NCBI GenBank assembly: GCA_011053055.1
Contig: DRHT01000032.1
Location: 85,506-149,505 of the forward strand
DNA length: 64,000 nucleotides
Reading direction: 5' to 3'
Source of the DNA: Halopseudomonas sabulinigri
GTDB lineage: Bacteria > Pseudomonadota > Gammaproteobacteria > Pseudomonadales > Pseudomonadaceae
Part shown: positions 17,165 through 25,725 of the stretch, in pieces
How positions within the stretch are numbered: position 1 is the stretch's first letter
How the letters are laid out: each line of letters opens with the position of its first letter
The notes under the pieces: model-generated
The model's database searches: none
What the model saw: the letters and a program-made list of their open reading frames with translations, nothing else
What the model was told of the DNA's origin: nothing
Made by a program: the position numbers and the translations under genes

Positions 17165-17193
17165 AGCCGACGTTTCGGCTTGCCAATTGGCAA
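17165..17193. promoter_or_regulatory. Hairpin plus perfect 14-bp palindrome downstream of the diguanylate cyclase
   Basis: AGCCGA-CGTT-TCGGCT (17165-17180) is a 6-bp-stem hairpin that could terminate the cyclase transcript. It is directly followed by TTGCCAATTGGCAA (17180-17193), a perfect palindrome about 115 bp before the next gene. The palindrome could be an operator for the oxidoreductase gene. No regulator is encoded next to it. Confidence 0.35.
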
Positions 17194-17308
17194 ACAATCA
17201 GTGCGATGAATAGTGCATTCGAAGGGCATGACTTGTCGTCTTGCTGGTTTATGATCGGCGAGTTCGCGGCAATCTGTCCGCCCATACACCTGATAGCGAG
17301 AGGCAATC

Positions 17309-18331
17309 ATGTCTGCCCATACTAATCGTAAAGTGGTACTCAACCAGCGTCCTCAAGGCGAAATCAAGGATGGCGATCTGGTCATCAAAGAAGAGCCGGT
17401 ACGTGCGTTGAAAGATGGCGAAGTGCTGCTTCAGACTCTGTGGCTGTCCCTGGATCCTTACATGCGTCCACGCATGAACGACAGCAAAGGCTATATGGAC
17501 CCGATTGAAATCGGCGCGCCTATCGTCGGTGAGAGCATCGGCCGCGTAGTTGAAAGCAAGTCCGACAAATACAGCGTTGGCGATCTGGTCACCGTGTATT
17601 CCGGCTGGCAGGAATACTTCATCATTGCTGGTGACGCGCCTATGGTCTACAAGATCAAAGATCAGGGCGCTCCACTGCAGGCGTATCTTGGCGTCGCGGG
17701 CATGCCTGGGCGCACTGGCTATTGCGGCCTGATGTACGTGGGTAAGCCTAAAGCTGGCGAGACTGTTGTCGTTGCTGCGGCTTCCGGTCCAGTCGGTACC
17801 GTAGTTGGTCAGACTGCCAAGAAAGAAGGCTGCCACGTAGTGGGTATCGCCGGTGGTCCAGACAAGTGCCGCTATGTGGTTGAAGAGCTGGGCTTTGACG
17901 CTTGTATCGATTACAAAGCCGGTAACCTGGACGCTGATCTGGCTGCTGCCTGCCCTAAAGGCATCGACGTTTACTTTGAAAACGTCGGTGGTGAGGTTGC
18001 CAAGGCGGTTGCCAAGCTGATCAATCCAGGTGCTCGCGTGCCGATTTGCGGTTACGTTTCGGCTTACAACGCTGAAGACCAAAGCAAGATTGAAACGCCG
18101 TTCCACATCTTTGGCGCACTTGATCCAAAGCCGGAGCATCGTTTCTTCCTGGTCACCGAATGGCAGGACAAGCATCAGGAAATCACTGCGCTGCTGGCTG
18201 GCCAGGTTGCTTCCGGTGAGCTGAAGTACAGTGAAACCGTTGCTGAAGGTCTGGATAACGCAGTTGAAGCCTTCAAAGGCATGCTCAACGGCAAGAACTT
18301 CGGTAAGCAATTGGTCAAAATTGCTGACTGA
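17309..18331 (+). CDS. Zinc-independent NADP-dependent oxidoreductase (CurA/PTGR-like MDR family)
   Basis: A 340-aa medium-chain reductase that reduces activated alkenes (enones, quinone-like compounds). The N-terminal signature LWLSLDPYMRPRMND and the Rossmann motif AASGPVGTVVGQTAKKEGC are visible, followed by GIAGGPDKC for NADPH phosphate binding and FENVGG. No zinc-binding cysteine cluster is present. Codon choice is strongly biased (mostly GGT, CTG, AAG/AAC), unlike neighbours, which suggests high expression. Start ATG 17309 follows GAGAGGCAATC. It is followed by a good terminator and so is probably a single-gene unit. Confidence 0.92.
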   Translation: MSAHTNRKVVLNQRPQGEIKDGDLVIKEEPVRALKDGEVLLQTLWLSLDPYMRPRMNDSKGYMDPIEIGAPIVGESIGRVVESKSDKYSVGDLVTVYSGWQEYFIIAGDAPMVYKIKDQGAPLQAYLGVAGMPGRTGYCGLMYVGKPKAGETVVVAAASGPVGTVVGQTAKKEGCHVVGIAGGPDKCRYVVEELGFDACIDYKAGNLDADLAAACPKGIDVYFENVGGEVAKAVAKLINPGARVPICGYVSAYNAEDQSKIETPFHIFGALDPKPEHRFFLVTEWQDKHQEITALLAGQVASGELKYSETVAEGLDNAVEAFKGMLNGKNFGKQLVKIAD

Positions 18332-18349
18332 TTTGCCCGCTTTTGACGT

Positions 18350-18390
18350 TCACCGGGCGGCCTAAAGGTCGCTCGGTGATTTAAATTTTG
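18350..18390 (+). terminator. Rho-independent terminator after the oxidoreductase
   Basis: TCACCGGGCGGCC pairs with GGTCGCTCGGTGA across a TAAA loop (18350-18379, 13 bp with G-T pairs tolerated), followed by TTTAAATTTTG. It ends the highly expressed oxidoreductase transcript. Confidence 0.75.
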
Positions 18391-18630
18391 GTTATTTGCA
18401 GTTAATTCCCGCCTACCCTCTTCTTTCCTTGATTGACCTTCTTCTCGCGCGTTGCTGTTTTATGGCAGCGAGTTGCTGTCGTTTCGACACCTTTTGGTAC
18501 AAAACCTGCATCGTTTGCACCGTCCTGAGCCATGTGGGCTTTTTTTGTGCTGCGTGCGCTCGAAAATAGAGCGCTGACACAATTAACGCGCTATCAAAGT
18601 GCCAGTTTCGGATCGGATCAGGTATCGACT
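18391..18630. other. Intergenic region before the Amt fusion gene
   Basis: Between the terminator and ATG 18631 no gene is supported. AGCC-ATGTG-GGCT followed by seven T residues (about 18531-18545) looks like a short terminator or attenuator just upstream of the fusion gene. The 4-bp stem makes it weak. No NtrC-type or sigma-54 promoter was recognised. Confidence 0.3.
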
Positions 18631-21600
18631 ATGCCCGTGTCTATGATTGATGTTCTGTGGCTTGTGCTCTGTGCTGGGCTGGTATTCAACATGCAGATCG
18701 GCTTCCTCTGTCTGGAGTCGGGTCTGACTCGCAGCAAGAACGCGATCAACGTGGCGGTCAAAAACATGGCCGACCTCGGCGTTGCCGTGTTGCTCTATTG
18801 GCTCTTTGGTTTCAGCTTGATGTTCGGTGTTAGCGGTACCGGCCTGTTTGGCGAGGGCCTTACGATGCTCTCGTTCAACGAGACTTGGCCGGCGGCCTTC
18901 TTTTTGTTTCAGGCGATGTTTTGTACCACTGCGGCGACTATTGTTTCTGGCGCTGCGGCTGAACGTATGCGCTTTAGCGCCTATCTGCTGGTAACCGCGA
19001 TTGCTGCGGGTCTGATTTATCCATTTTTTGGTCACTGGGCATGGGGCGGTAGCTTTAGCGCAGGTGAAGGCTGGCTGGCCAGCCGAGGCTTTGTCGACTT
19101 TGCGGGCTCAACTGTGGTGCACGGTATCGGTGGCTGGATCGCATTGGCTGTCATCCTCATCCTGGGTCCGCGCCAGGGCCGCTATGAACAGGAGCGCGAA
19201 GGTCGCAGCATGCCCGGATCTAACCTTCCGCTGGCGATGCTCGGTGGGCTGATGTTGATGTTTGGCTGGTTTGGTTTTAATGGCGGCAGTGCGCTGGCGT
19301 TTGATGGCCGGGTGCCGGGGATTATTGCCAATACCGTGTTGGCGGCGATCGCCGGCACACTGGGGGGCATGGTGATGTCCTGGTTGCGCTGGCGGCTAGT
19401 GGACCCGGTCTATCCGCTCAATGGTTTGATCGCGGGCATGGTAGCGGTGACCGCCGGGGCGCATGTAGTGGATGCCGGGGCTGCGTTGCTGATCGGGCTG
19501 GGTGGCGCGGTGGTGATGTATCTGGCCGACCGACTGCTTACGCATCTGCGCATCGACGACGCAGTGGGTGCGGTGCCGGTGCATCTCGCAGCCGGTATTT
19601 GGGGCACGTTGGCGGTGGCCCTGTTTGGTGATCTGACATTGCTGGGCACGGGGCTGAGCCGCTGGGAGCAATTTGTTGCTCAGCTGGAAGGCGTATTGAT
19701 CGCTGCGCTTTGGGCCTTCGGTTTGACCTGGATCTTGCTGCGCGGCATCAACCGTTTCTGGCCAATGCGCGTCACGGCAGAGGCTGAGCGCGTGGGTTTG
19801 AATATCGCTGAGCATGGCGCGCGGACCGAGTTGATCGAGTTGCTGGAGGCCATGGCGGCGCACCAACACGCTGGTGACTTACAGCGTGATGTGCCGGTCG
19901 AGCCCTTTACTGAGGTGGGCCAGATTGCCGAGCAATATAACAAGGTAATTCGAGCGCTACGCCGCGCGGTTGGCATGACCCAAAGTATCATCCGAGATAT
20001 CCGGGATGGCGTGGTGACCTGCAGCTCTGACGGCGTACTGGCGAGTTGTAATCCGGGCGCCGAGCGGCTGTTCGGCATGCCCGCAGGTGCTTTGATTGGA
20101 CAGCCGATAGGGCGCCTGGTCGCGGACCGTAGCTGGCAGGGTATGCCGCTGCCAGAAGCGGGCGGCGAGTTGATGCGCGAAGTACTGTTCAGTCGCAACG
20201 AGCATGATCAATTTGTGGCTGAGCTAACCGTCAGTCGCGGCGCTTTTGACGATGACGTTTACACCTGCATGATTCGAGACATAACCGAGCGCCGGCGCAT
20301 TGAGCAACAGTTGTTTCAGGAGAAAATGCTGGCGCAGGTCACGCTGGCCTCGATTGGTGACGGCGTGATTACGACTGGCCCCGATGGTCGTATTCGGTAT
20401 CTGAACCCGGTAGCGCAGCAACTAACCGGCTGGAATGATGAGGAGGCCGCCGGACGTTCCTTGGATGACGTTTACTGCCTGTACGATGAAACCAACGATG
20501 AGCGATTAGGTAATCCGGTCACCGCGCTATTGCGACGTTACCGACAGGCGCTGGCCAGGCAGGAGGGCCCAATGTGTCAGTTGCGCCGGCGTGATGGCAG
20601 CGAAGTGACCATTCAAGACGCCGTCGCGCCGATTCGCGATGCCGAAGGTCATATTATTGGTGCAGTGCTGACTTTTCGCGATGTCACGGTTAATCGCCGG
20701 CTGGCGCGTGAGCTGTCACATCAGGCCACGCACGATACCCTGACGGGATTGACCAACCGCAAAGAATTTGAGCGTCGGGTGGCGATGGCTTTGGCTAAGT
20801 TGCCGGCCGAGCGCAGTGAGCAGGTGCTCTGTTACATGGACCTGGATCAATTCAAAATCGTTAACGATACCTGTGGCCACGCCGCCGGTGACGAGCTGCT
20901 GCGTCAGCTTGCCAAGCTGTTTCAGTCCCATGTCCGCAGCAGCGATGTGCTGGCGCGTTTGGGTGGCGACGAGTTCGGTCTACTGCTCTCTGGTTGCTCG
21001 CTGGAGGAGGCGATCCCCATTGTGGATGGCATGCGCGCGCTGGTGGAGGAGTTTCGGTTCAGCTGGCAAGACAAGACTTTTGCCGTGGGGGTCAGCATTG
21101 GTCTAGTGCCGATTGAAGAGCAAATGGCGACCATGGACGTGCTGCTCAGCGCGGCAGACAGCGCCTGTTACGCGGCCAAGGAAGCGGGGCGCAACCGTAT
21201 TCATTTGTACCAGGCCGACGATGCACAGTTGCTCGAGCGGCGTGGTGAAATGCTTTGGGTTAACCGCCTACGCCAGGCCTTGGATGCGGACTTATTCCGA
21301 CTCTATGTGCAACCCATCCATTCGATCAGCCAGCAACAAGCCAAGCCTGGCTATGAAGTGCTGGTACGGATGCTCGGTGAAGACGGGCGGATAATACCTC
21401 CGGGGGCCTTTATGCCGGCTGCCGAGCGTTATGATTTATCGTCGGCCATCGACCGCTGGGTAGTGGGCAACTTTCTGGCTTGGGTGGGTGACTACCACCG
21501 TCGGCGTGAGGGCGATATCGGTAACTACTCGATCAACTTATCGGCTGCGTCGCTGGTCGAAGAAAGCTTTCTGGGCTTTGTGCTGGAGGCCATTGAGCGC

Positions 21601-22020
21601 CACGCCGTACCACCGCAAAATATCTGTTTTGAAATCACCGAGACCAGCGCGATTGCCAATCTAGGCAAAGCCATCAGCTTTATGCAGCGACTTAAGGCTA
21701 TTGGCTGCATGTTCGCATTGGATGACTTTGGCTCAGGGCTATCGTCGTTTGCCTATTTAAAATCGCTGCCGGTCGACTACCTGAAAATAGACGGCGTATT
21801 CGTCAAAGATATTGCCAACGATCCGATTGCCCGCGCCATGGTGTCGTCAATCAATACCATTGGGCACGAGATGGGGCTGGAAACCGTCGCCGAATTTGTT
21901 GAAAGCGAGGCCATCCTGGATCAGCTGCGCGAGCTAGGTGTGGACTACGCGCAAGGCTACCATCTGGGCCGGCCGCAGCCGTTGAGTGAGCTGGATGGTG
22001 TGCGGATGATGCCGCGCTGA
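18631..22020 (+). CDS. Ammonium transporter fused to PAS-PAS-GGDEF-EAL (ammonium-linked c-di-GMP enzyme)
   Basis: A 1129-aa fusion. Residues 1 to about 400 are a complete Amt channel with eleven hydrophobic helices, FQAMF (Phe gate region), FAGSTVVH (H164) and AVPVHLAAGIWGTL (H318), the conserved twin-histidine pore. A linker (about 405-450) leads to two PAS domains (about 450-680). Next is a GGDEF domain with intact GGDEF (778-782) and I-site (R769-D772), then an EAL domain with E909-V-L, NLSAASL, FEITETSAIAN, LDDFGSG, LKIDG and QGYHLGRP. Both enzymatic modules look active. ATG 18631 (MPVSMIDVLW) fits the Amt N-terminus, and the longer 18532 frame lacks similarity. It probably senses ammonium flux and controls c-di-GMP; direction of output cannot be read from sequence. 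Confidence 0.9.
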   Translation: MPVSMIDVLWLVLCAGLVFNMQIGFLCLESGLTRSKNAINVAVKNMADLGVAVLLYWLFGFSLMFGVSGTGLFGEGLTMLSFNETWPAAFFLFQAMFCTTAATIVSGAAAERMRFSAYLLVTAIAAGLIYPFFGHWAWGGSFSAGEGWLASRGFVDFAGSTVVHGIGGWIALAVILILGPRQGRYEQEREGRSMPGSNLPLAMLGGLMLMFGWFGFNGGSALAFDGRVPGIIANTVLAAIAGTLGGMVMSWLRWRLVDPVYPLNGLIAGMVAVTAGAHVVDAGAALLIGLGGAVVMYLADRLLTHLRIDDAVGAVPVHLAAGIWGTLAVALFGDLTLLGTGLSRWEQFVAQLEGVLIAALWAFGLTWILLRGINRFWPMRVTAEAERVGLNIAEHGARTELIELLEAMAAHQHAGDLQRDVPVEPFTEVGQIAEQYNKVIRALRRAVGMTQSIIRDIRDGVVTCSSDGVLASCNPGAERLFGMPAGALIGQPIGRLVADRSWQGMPLPEAGGELMREVLFSRNEHDQFVAELTVSRGAFDDDVYTCMIRDITERRRIEQQLFQEKMLAQVTLASIGDGVITTGPDGRIRYLNPVAQQLTGWNDEEAAGRSLDDVYCLYDETNDERLGNPVTALLRRYRQALARQEGPMCQLRRRDGSEVTIQDAVAPIRDAEGHIIGAVLTFRDVTVNRRLARELSHQATHDTLTGLTNRKEFERRVAMALAKLPAERSEQVLCYMDLDQFKIVNDTCGHAAGDELLRQLAKLFQSHVRSSDVLARLGGDEFGLLLSGCSLEEAIPIVDGMRALVEEFRFSWQDKTFAVGVSIGLVPIEEQMATMDVLLSAADSACYAAKEAGRNRIHLYQADDAQLLERRGEMLWVNRLRQALDADLFRLYVQPIHSISQQQAKPGYEVLVRMLGEDGRIIPPGAFMPAAERYDLSSAIDRWVVGNFLAWVGDYHRRREGDIGNYSINLSAASLVEESFLGFVLEAIERHAVPPQNICFEITETSAIANLGKAISFMQRLKAIGCMFALDDFGSGLSSFAYLKSLPVDYLKIDGVFVKDIANDPIARAMVSSINTIGHEMGLETVAEFVESEAILDQLRELGVDYAQGYHLGRPQPLSELDGVRMMPR

Positions 22021-22052
22021 GGTTGGGCTTCGACGTATTCCCACTGTCGTGA

Positions 22053-22371
22053 GTTTATAGCTCATTTCCGCTTTTCGCCTCTAGGCGAGCCAAGGGGGCA
22101 TGCTTGCCCATGCCCCCTTGGCGATCCCCCAGGGCACCCAGCTGCGCGGCCCTTCGGGTTCGCTGCGTTGCTCGATCTGCCGGGGGCACTCGCAAACTCG
22201 CTTCGCTCAGACACCGCGAGCACCTTTTCCCCGGCAGCTCTGCGCTACTCGCCCGCTCAGATGGGACTTTCTGGTCCGTGCACTGGTTTTGTATATGCGT
22301 TAAGAAGGGCAAAAACAACGGCAGGCTTTAGCCCGGCTCGCCTAAAGGCGAAAAGCAAAAATCAGCTAAAC
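22053..22371. repeat. Candidate MITE-like interspersed repeat with terminal inverted repeats
   Basis: A 22-bp sequence at 22070-22091 recurs in inverted orientation at 22335-22356 with one mismatch, and weaker similarity extends both ends outward to about 22053 and 22371. The 243-bp interior is rich in secondary structure: CCAAGGGGGCATG (22090-22102) and its perfect complement (22109-22121), and CTGCCGGGG (22177-22185) with CCCCGGCAG (22229-22237). It lies between two convergent genes. Small ORFs cover it on both strands, but none has a ribosome site or family resemblance I trust. It resembles a non-autonomous repeat. Confidence 0.6.
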
Positions 22372-22448
22372 AAATGAGATGTTGAGGATCGCACCGCAAT
22401 CTTTTTTGATCCAGCCGGACCTACTGTGCAGTCGTCAGCAACAAGCCA

Positions 22449-23159
22449 TCACGGCAAATAAATACGAAACTCCCCGCCCCCCAACGCACTATTGTTGCTG
22501 ATCTCGATGTGCCCGAAAACGCCATCACGCTGGTGCCGTTCGGCGATGCGCGCGCCGAAATACAGACCCAGCCCGGTGCTGCCGCTGGTCATGTTGATGC
22601 CCAGTACGTAATCGGATTGAGCTTCAATCATGCGTTCGGGGTAACCCTGGCCGTCGTCACTGATGGCTATGACCAACTGTTTCTGCTCGACCCAAGCACG
22701 CAGATGCACAGCGTTTTGTGCGTAGCGAATCGAGTTGTTGATGACGTTGCTGACGACCGAATCGACCAGCTCGGCATCAAAAAAGCCCATCAAGCCTTCT
22801 TCGGCGATGTCGTAACTACTCTGAATTTGGCGTGAGCGCAGAATGTCTTGATGACGCGCTAGCGCGGCCTGAAAGAAATCTTCGACTTCAATGTGCACCG
22901 GCTGCAGCGGTAGTTGGTCTACGCCGAGTTTGTAGAGACCGAGCATTTGCACGAGCATGCCGTTCAATCGCATGGACTCGTATTCGATGATGCCTTGCTC
23001 GCGGCTGTTGCTTAGCTCCGGTGGTAGCTTGGCGGCCAGCTCGGCGTGGGCCTGCATCAGCATGCCCAGCGAGTTTTTCATGTCGTGTACGGTAGAGGCG
23101 ATGACGGTGGAAAAGCCCAGCCCCTTATCGTCCTCTGGGTCTTGTCCTGAGCGATTCAT
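22449..23159 (-). CDS. Cytosolic sensor histidine kinase, partner of the TPR response regulator
   Basis: A 236-aa kinase without membrane segments. The phosphoacceptor helix carries STVHDMKNSLGML (an HDxKN-type H-box), followed by an ATPase domain with N-box NVINNSIRYA, G1 DDGQGYPERM and G2 GSTGLGLYFGARIAERH. No sensory domain is present, so input must come from a partner. The ATG at 23159 overlaps the stop of the upstream response regulator gene (ATGA), indicating a coupled pair. Phosphotransfer to that regulator is an inference from the arrangement. Confidence 0.88.
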   Translation of the reverse strand: MNRSGQDPEDDKGLGFSTVIASTVHDMKNSLGMLMQAHAELAAKLPPELSNSREQGIIEYESMRLNGMLVQMLGLYKLGVDQLPLQPVHIEVEDFFQAALARHQDILRSRQIQSSYDIAEEGLMGFFDAELVDSVVSNVINNSIRYAQNAVHLRAWVEQKQLVIAISDDGQGYPERMIEAQSDYVLGINMTSGSTGLGLYFGARIAERHQRDGVFGHIEISNNSALGGGEFRIYLP

Positions 23160-24760
23160 AGCGACTCCACGCGCTCGCACAGCTTGCGATAACGCTCGTG
23201 GCGGTGGTCTGAACTGGGCATGCTGCGCAACTGATCGAGACAGGCCAAGCATTCTTCGCGCAGCTCGTCGGTTGGCTCGGTTAACAGCAAGCGTAGCAGT
23301 GACTGCGCGGTATTTAAGGCGAAGCTGATGTTGCGCGGCTGCAGCGCTTGCGCGGCGCGAAAGCTGTCGAGTGCTGCGGGGTATTGCTGCTGCTGGTATA
23401 GCCGAATGCCTTCGCGGTTTTGCGCTTGCGCCTGCTCACCGGCTTGAAGAATCGCTGGGTTGGTGGTCTGCTCGGCGATGCCAGCCATGATCTTGGGATC
23501 GTCACCGTACATCTCAGCGCAGGTGCCAAGCAGCGTGTCGGCCTGCTCAGGCTGGCCCAGCTCGCGCAGCTGGCTGGCGACTTCCAGCGCCGCCGCGGCG
23601 GTAAAAAAAGTGTCCATCTTGCCTAGTTTGCGGCTGGCGTTGCGCACCAGTTCATCGGCCTCAACTTGCTTGCCGGATTTGACCAGGCTTTTGGCTTGGA
23701 CCAGATCGGCTCGTGCGGTCAGGCCTGGGTCGTGCCGCCAGCCTTTGCTTACGTCGCCCAGGGTCTGCCGGATTTCGAGCATCGCCTTGGGGGAGGGTGC
23801 GGCGTCGCCGGCTTGGTCCTGCAGGCTGCCGGCCAGATTCAAGTGAGCCTCGGGGTCGCGAAACTGTGAGTGGCGCCCCAGGTTGACCGCTTGGCGGTAC
23901 GCGCGCACCGCGCGGTCCGGGTCATGGTTGGCGCGCGCCAGCTTGCCTAGTTGGGCTTGCCGCTGCGAGTTGTTCGGCGAAATTTTCACGGCCTGTTCGA
24001 GAAATACCTGTGCCTTCAGCAACTCTCCTTTGGCTAGCTTGACTTGCGACAGCGCATCAAACAGCGCGGGTAGCATTGGAAACTGGCTGATGCCTTGCTC
24101 CAGTAGCGTCTCGGCTTGTTCCAGATTGCCAATCTCCAGCCAGTGGTTGGCTAGCATGTTGAGCGCCCACGGCATTGGGCGGTCGGCTAACAGGCTCTGT
24201 AGTTGGGCTTCAAGGTCTTCGTGCAGACCAAGGGTTTTCAGCGCGTCCGCCTTGTAACGTTGGCACAGTGGTGCGTAGCGTGGCTGGCTGGCGATGATCT
24301 GCTCGCAGGCCTGCAGCACGGCGCCGTACTGCTGCTTGGTCAAGGGCGCGAGTATCGGTTGCAGGGCAACCTTGCGCTCGACCAGTCTATCCAATCGCTG
24401 CTGCAGACTGGCGCGGGTGAAAGGTTTGGTCAGATAGGCGTCGGGCTCGAATTCCAGCGCGGCCATTACCATCGCCTGACTGCTCTCGGCGGTGACCATG
24501 ACGAAGATACACTGCGGGCTGATCAGGCCGGCATGATGCAGCTCTTCCAGTACCTGCTGGCCGTTCTTGCCTTCGCCCAGGTTGTAGTCGTGCAAAATGA
24601 TGTCGTACTGCTGTTCACGGCACAGACTGATAGCTTCTTCGCCATTGGCAGCCATATCGATGTGTTGTGCGGCCATTTGACTAAGCATGCCTTTGACCGA
24701 GGCGCGGAAATCGGAGAAATCATCGACGATAAGAAAGCGTCTTTTGTTATAGCTGATCAT
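23156..24760 (-). CDS. Response regulator with TPR-repeat output
   Basis: A 534-aa protein. An N-terminal receiver domain (about 1-125; FLIVDDFSDFR, phosphoacceptor Asp in IILHDYNLGEG, and KPF) is followed by a long helical region with tetratricopeptide-like repeats (LNMLANHWLEIGNLEQAETLL, LFDALSQVKLAKGELLKAQVF and others) to the end. There is no DNA-binding or enzymatic output, so it probably acts by protein-protein contact. ATG 24760 is chosen over 24907, since the receiver starts right after it and GGGA lies upstream. It is translationally coupled to the histidine kinase that follows. Confidence 0.88.
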   Translation of the reverse strand: MISYNKRRFLIVDDFSDFRASVKGMLSQMAAQHIDMAANGEEAISLCREQQYDIILHDYNLGEGKNGQQVLEELHHAGLISPQCIFVMVTAESSQAMVMAALEFEPDAYLTKPFTRASLQQRLDRLVERKVALQPILAPLTKQQYGAVLQACEQIIASQPRYAPLCQRYKADALKTLGLHEDLEAQLQSLLADRPMPWALNMLANHWLEIGNLEQAETLLEQGISQFPMLPALFDALSQVKLAKGELLKAQVFLEQAVKISPNNSQRQAQLGKLARANHDPDRAVRAYRQAVNLGRHSQFRDPEAHLNLAGSLQDQAGDAAPSPKAMLEIRQTLGDVSKGWRHDPGLTARADLVQAKSLVKSGKQVEADELVRNASRKLGKMDTFFTAAAALEVASQLRELGQPEQADTLLGTCAEMYGDDPKIMAGIAEQTTNPAILQAGEQAQAQNREGIRLYQQQQYPAALDSFRAAQALQPRNISFALNTAQSLLRLLLTEPTDELREECLACLDQLRSMPSSDHRHERYRKLCERVESL

Positions 24761-25062
24761 GTTGTTTCCCGGGTGACGACATTGCGTGCTACCAATTGCC
24801 TCTAGTCTAGACCCTACAGGCTGGTGTCTGCTGCGCTCTTTTGAGATCATTGTGCCATTATTTGACCTGGTTGGCGTAAACGCTATGCGCTCCGTCGGCA
24901 AAAGCATGAGCGGGTGGCGAACTCTGATATAAATAGTGCTTGGGCTTGGGTCTCTGCGCAGCGCGCAATAATAGGGGGGCGCAGTGCAACACGTAGAAGC
25001 TTGACCAAACTGTCACCGACCGTAGAATGCCCCCCTCTGCGGCGTAATGAAAACAATAACGC
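24761..25062. other. Divergent gap between response regulator and aryl-polyene operon
   Basis: A 302-bp region serving as upstream sequence for both directions. Besides the strong candidate promoter at 25001-25028, TTGACC near 24864 with TATGCG about 16 bp later may be a second plus-strand promoter. GATATAAATAG at about 24927-24937 is AT-rich. No gene is supported here. Confidence 0.4.
25001..25028 (+). promoter_or_regulatory. Sigma-70 promoter of the aryl-polyene operon
   Basis: TTGACC (25001-25006) and TAGAAT (25023-25028) match five of six consensus bases each and are 16 bp apart. Transcription would begin about 30 bases before the first ATG at 25063. It is the only strong promoter-like sequence seen before the long operon. 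Confidence 0.6.
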
Positions 25063-25725
25063 ATGATGAACCTGTTGCTGGAAGATTGGCTGGCCTGGAG
25101 TGCCGACGAGATGCATTTTATGCTTGATAGCCATCATGACCTGAGTTGTCGTCAGGGACCTGAGCCGCCGCTGCCGGCAATGTTACGCCGACGACTGGAT
25201 GCCACGGGGCGCGCGGTCAGCGACGTGCTGACGCTGCTCGATCCCGAGCAGACCTACCCGATTGTGCATGCATCCCGCCACGGTGACGTGAAAAGCTCGC
25301 TGGCCATGTTGCAGGCATTGGCCGCCAACGAGCCTTTATCTCCCGCCAAGTTTTCTATGTCGGTCCATAACGCGGTACTCGGTGTGCACTCGATTGCGCG
25401 CAATAATACGCGCTCGATGCAAGCGCTGGCCGCTTGCGGTGAAGAGCTTGATGCGATGCTGCTGGAGGCTGCCGGTTATTTACTCGAGGGCCATGAAGCC
25501 GTTCTGGCGATATTCTCCGATGGCGCTATGCCGGACGCCTTCCAGGCGCAGGGTGTCGGTTCTTCTGGCGCTAGTTGTGTGGGTTTGCGATTGTCGCTTC
25601 GGCACGGCCGCCAGCTGAAGGCAGAGGCGACCGGCGAACGCGCTGAACCCACGCCATTGGATGTGGCGCGCTGGTTGGCGCATGGCGGCGAGTTGCAGGC
25701 ACGGCAGCGCTGGAGTCTGGCGTGA
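25063..25725 (+). CDS. Ketosynthase-like chain-length-factor protein (ApeC-like, Ketoacyl-synt_2)
   Basis: A 220-aa short ketosynthase homologue at the head of the aryl-polyene operon. It keeps the thiolase-fold segments FSMSVHNAVLGVHSIARNN and EAAGYLLEGHEAVLAIFSDG but has no catalytic cysteine and no CHH triad. This is typical for the truncated subunit that pairs with the active ketosynthase in these type II systems. Start ATGATG at 25063/25066, with a weak ribosome site. The stop TGA overlaps the GTG start of the next gene. Confidence 0.82.
   Translation: MMNLLLEDWLAWSADEMHFMLDSHHDLSCRQGPEPPLPAMLRRRLDATGRAVSDVLTLLDPEQTYPIVHASRHGDVKSSLAMLQALAANEPLSPAKFSMSVHNAVLGVHSIARNNTRSMQALAACGEELDAMLLEAAGYLLEGHEAVLAIFSDGAMPDAFQAQGVGSSGASCVGLRLSLRHGRQLKAEATGERAEPTPLDVARWLAHGGELQARQRWSLA

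Noticed and set aside
17249..18310. A 353-aa open frame on the minus strand opposite the NADP-dependent oxidoreductase
   Set aside because: It is longer than the real gene, but it has no family motif and no ribosome site. It exists because the plus-strand gene has strongly biased codons that leave the opposite frame free of stops.
22100..22377. Short plus and minus ORFs (60-90 aa) inside the inverted-repeat element
   Set aside because: They lack good ribosome sites, overlap each other on both strands and consist of structured repeat sequence, so non-coding is more likely.
24203..24805. A 200-aa plus-strand frame opposite the TPR response regulator
   Set aside because: No recognisable domain. 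It is the antisense of the receiver and early TPR region, which have clear motifs.
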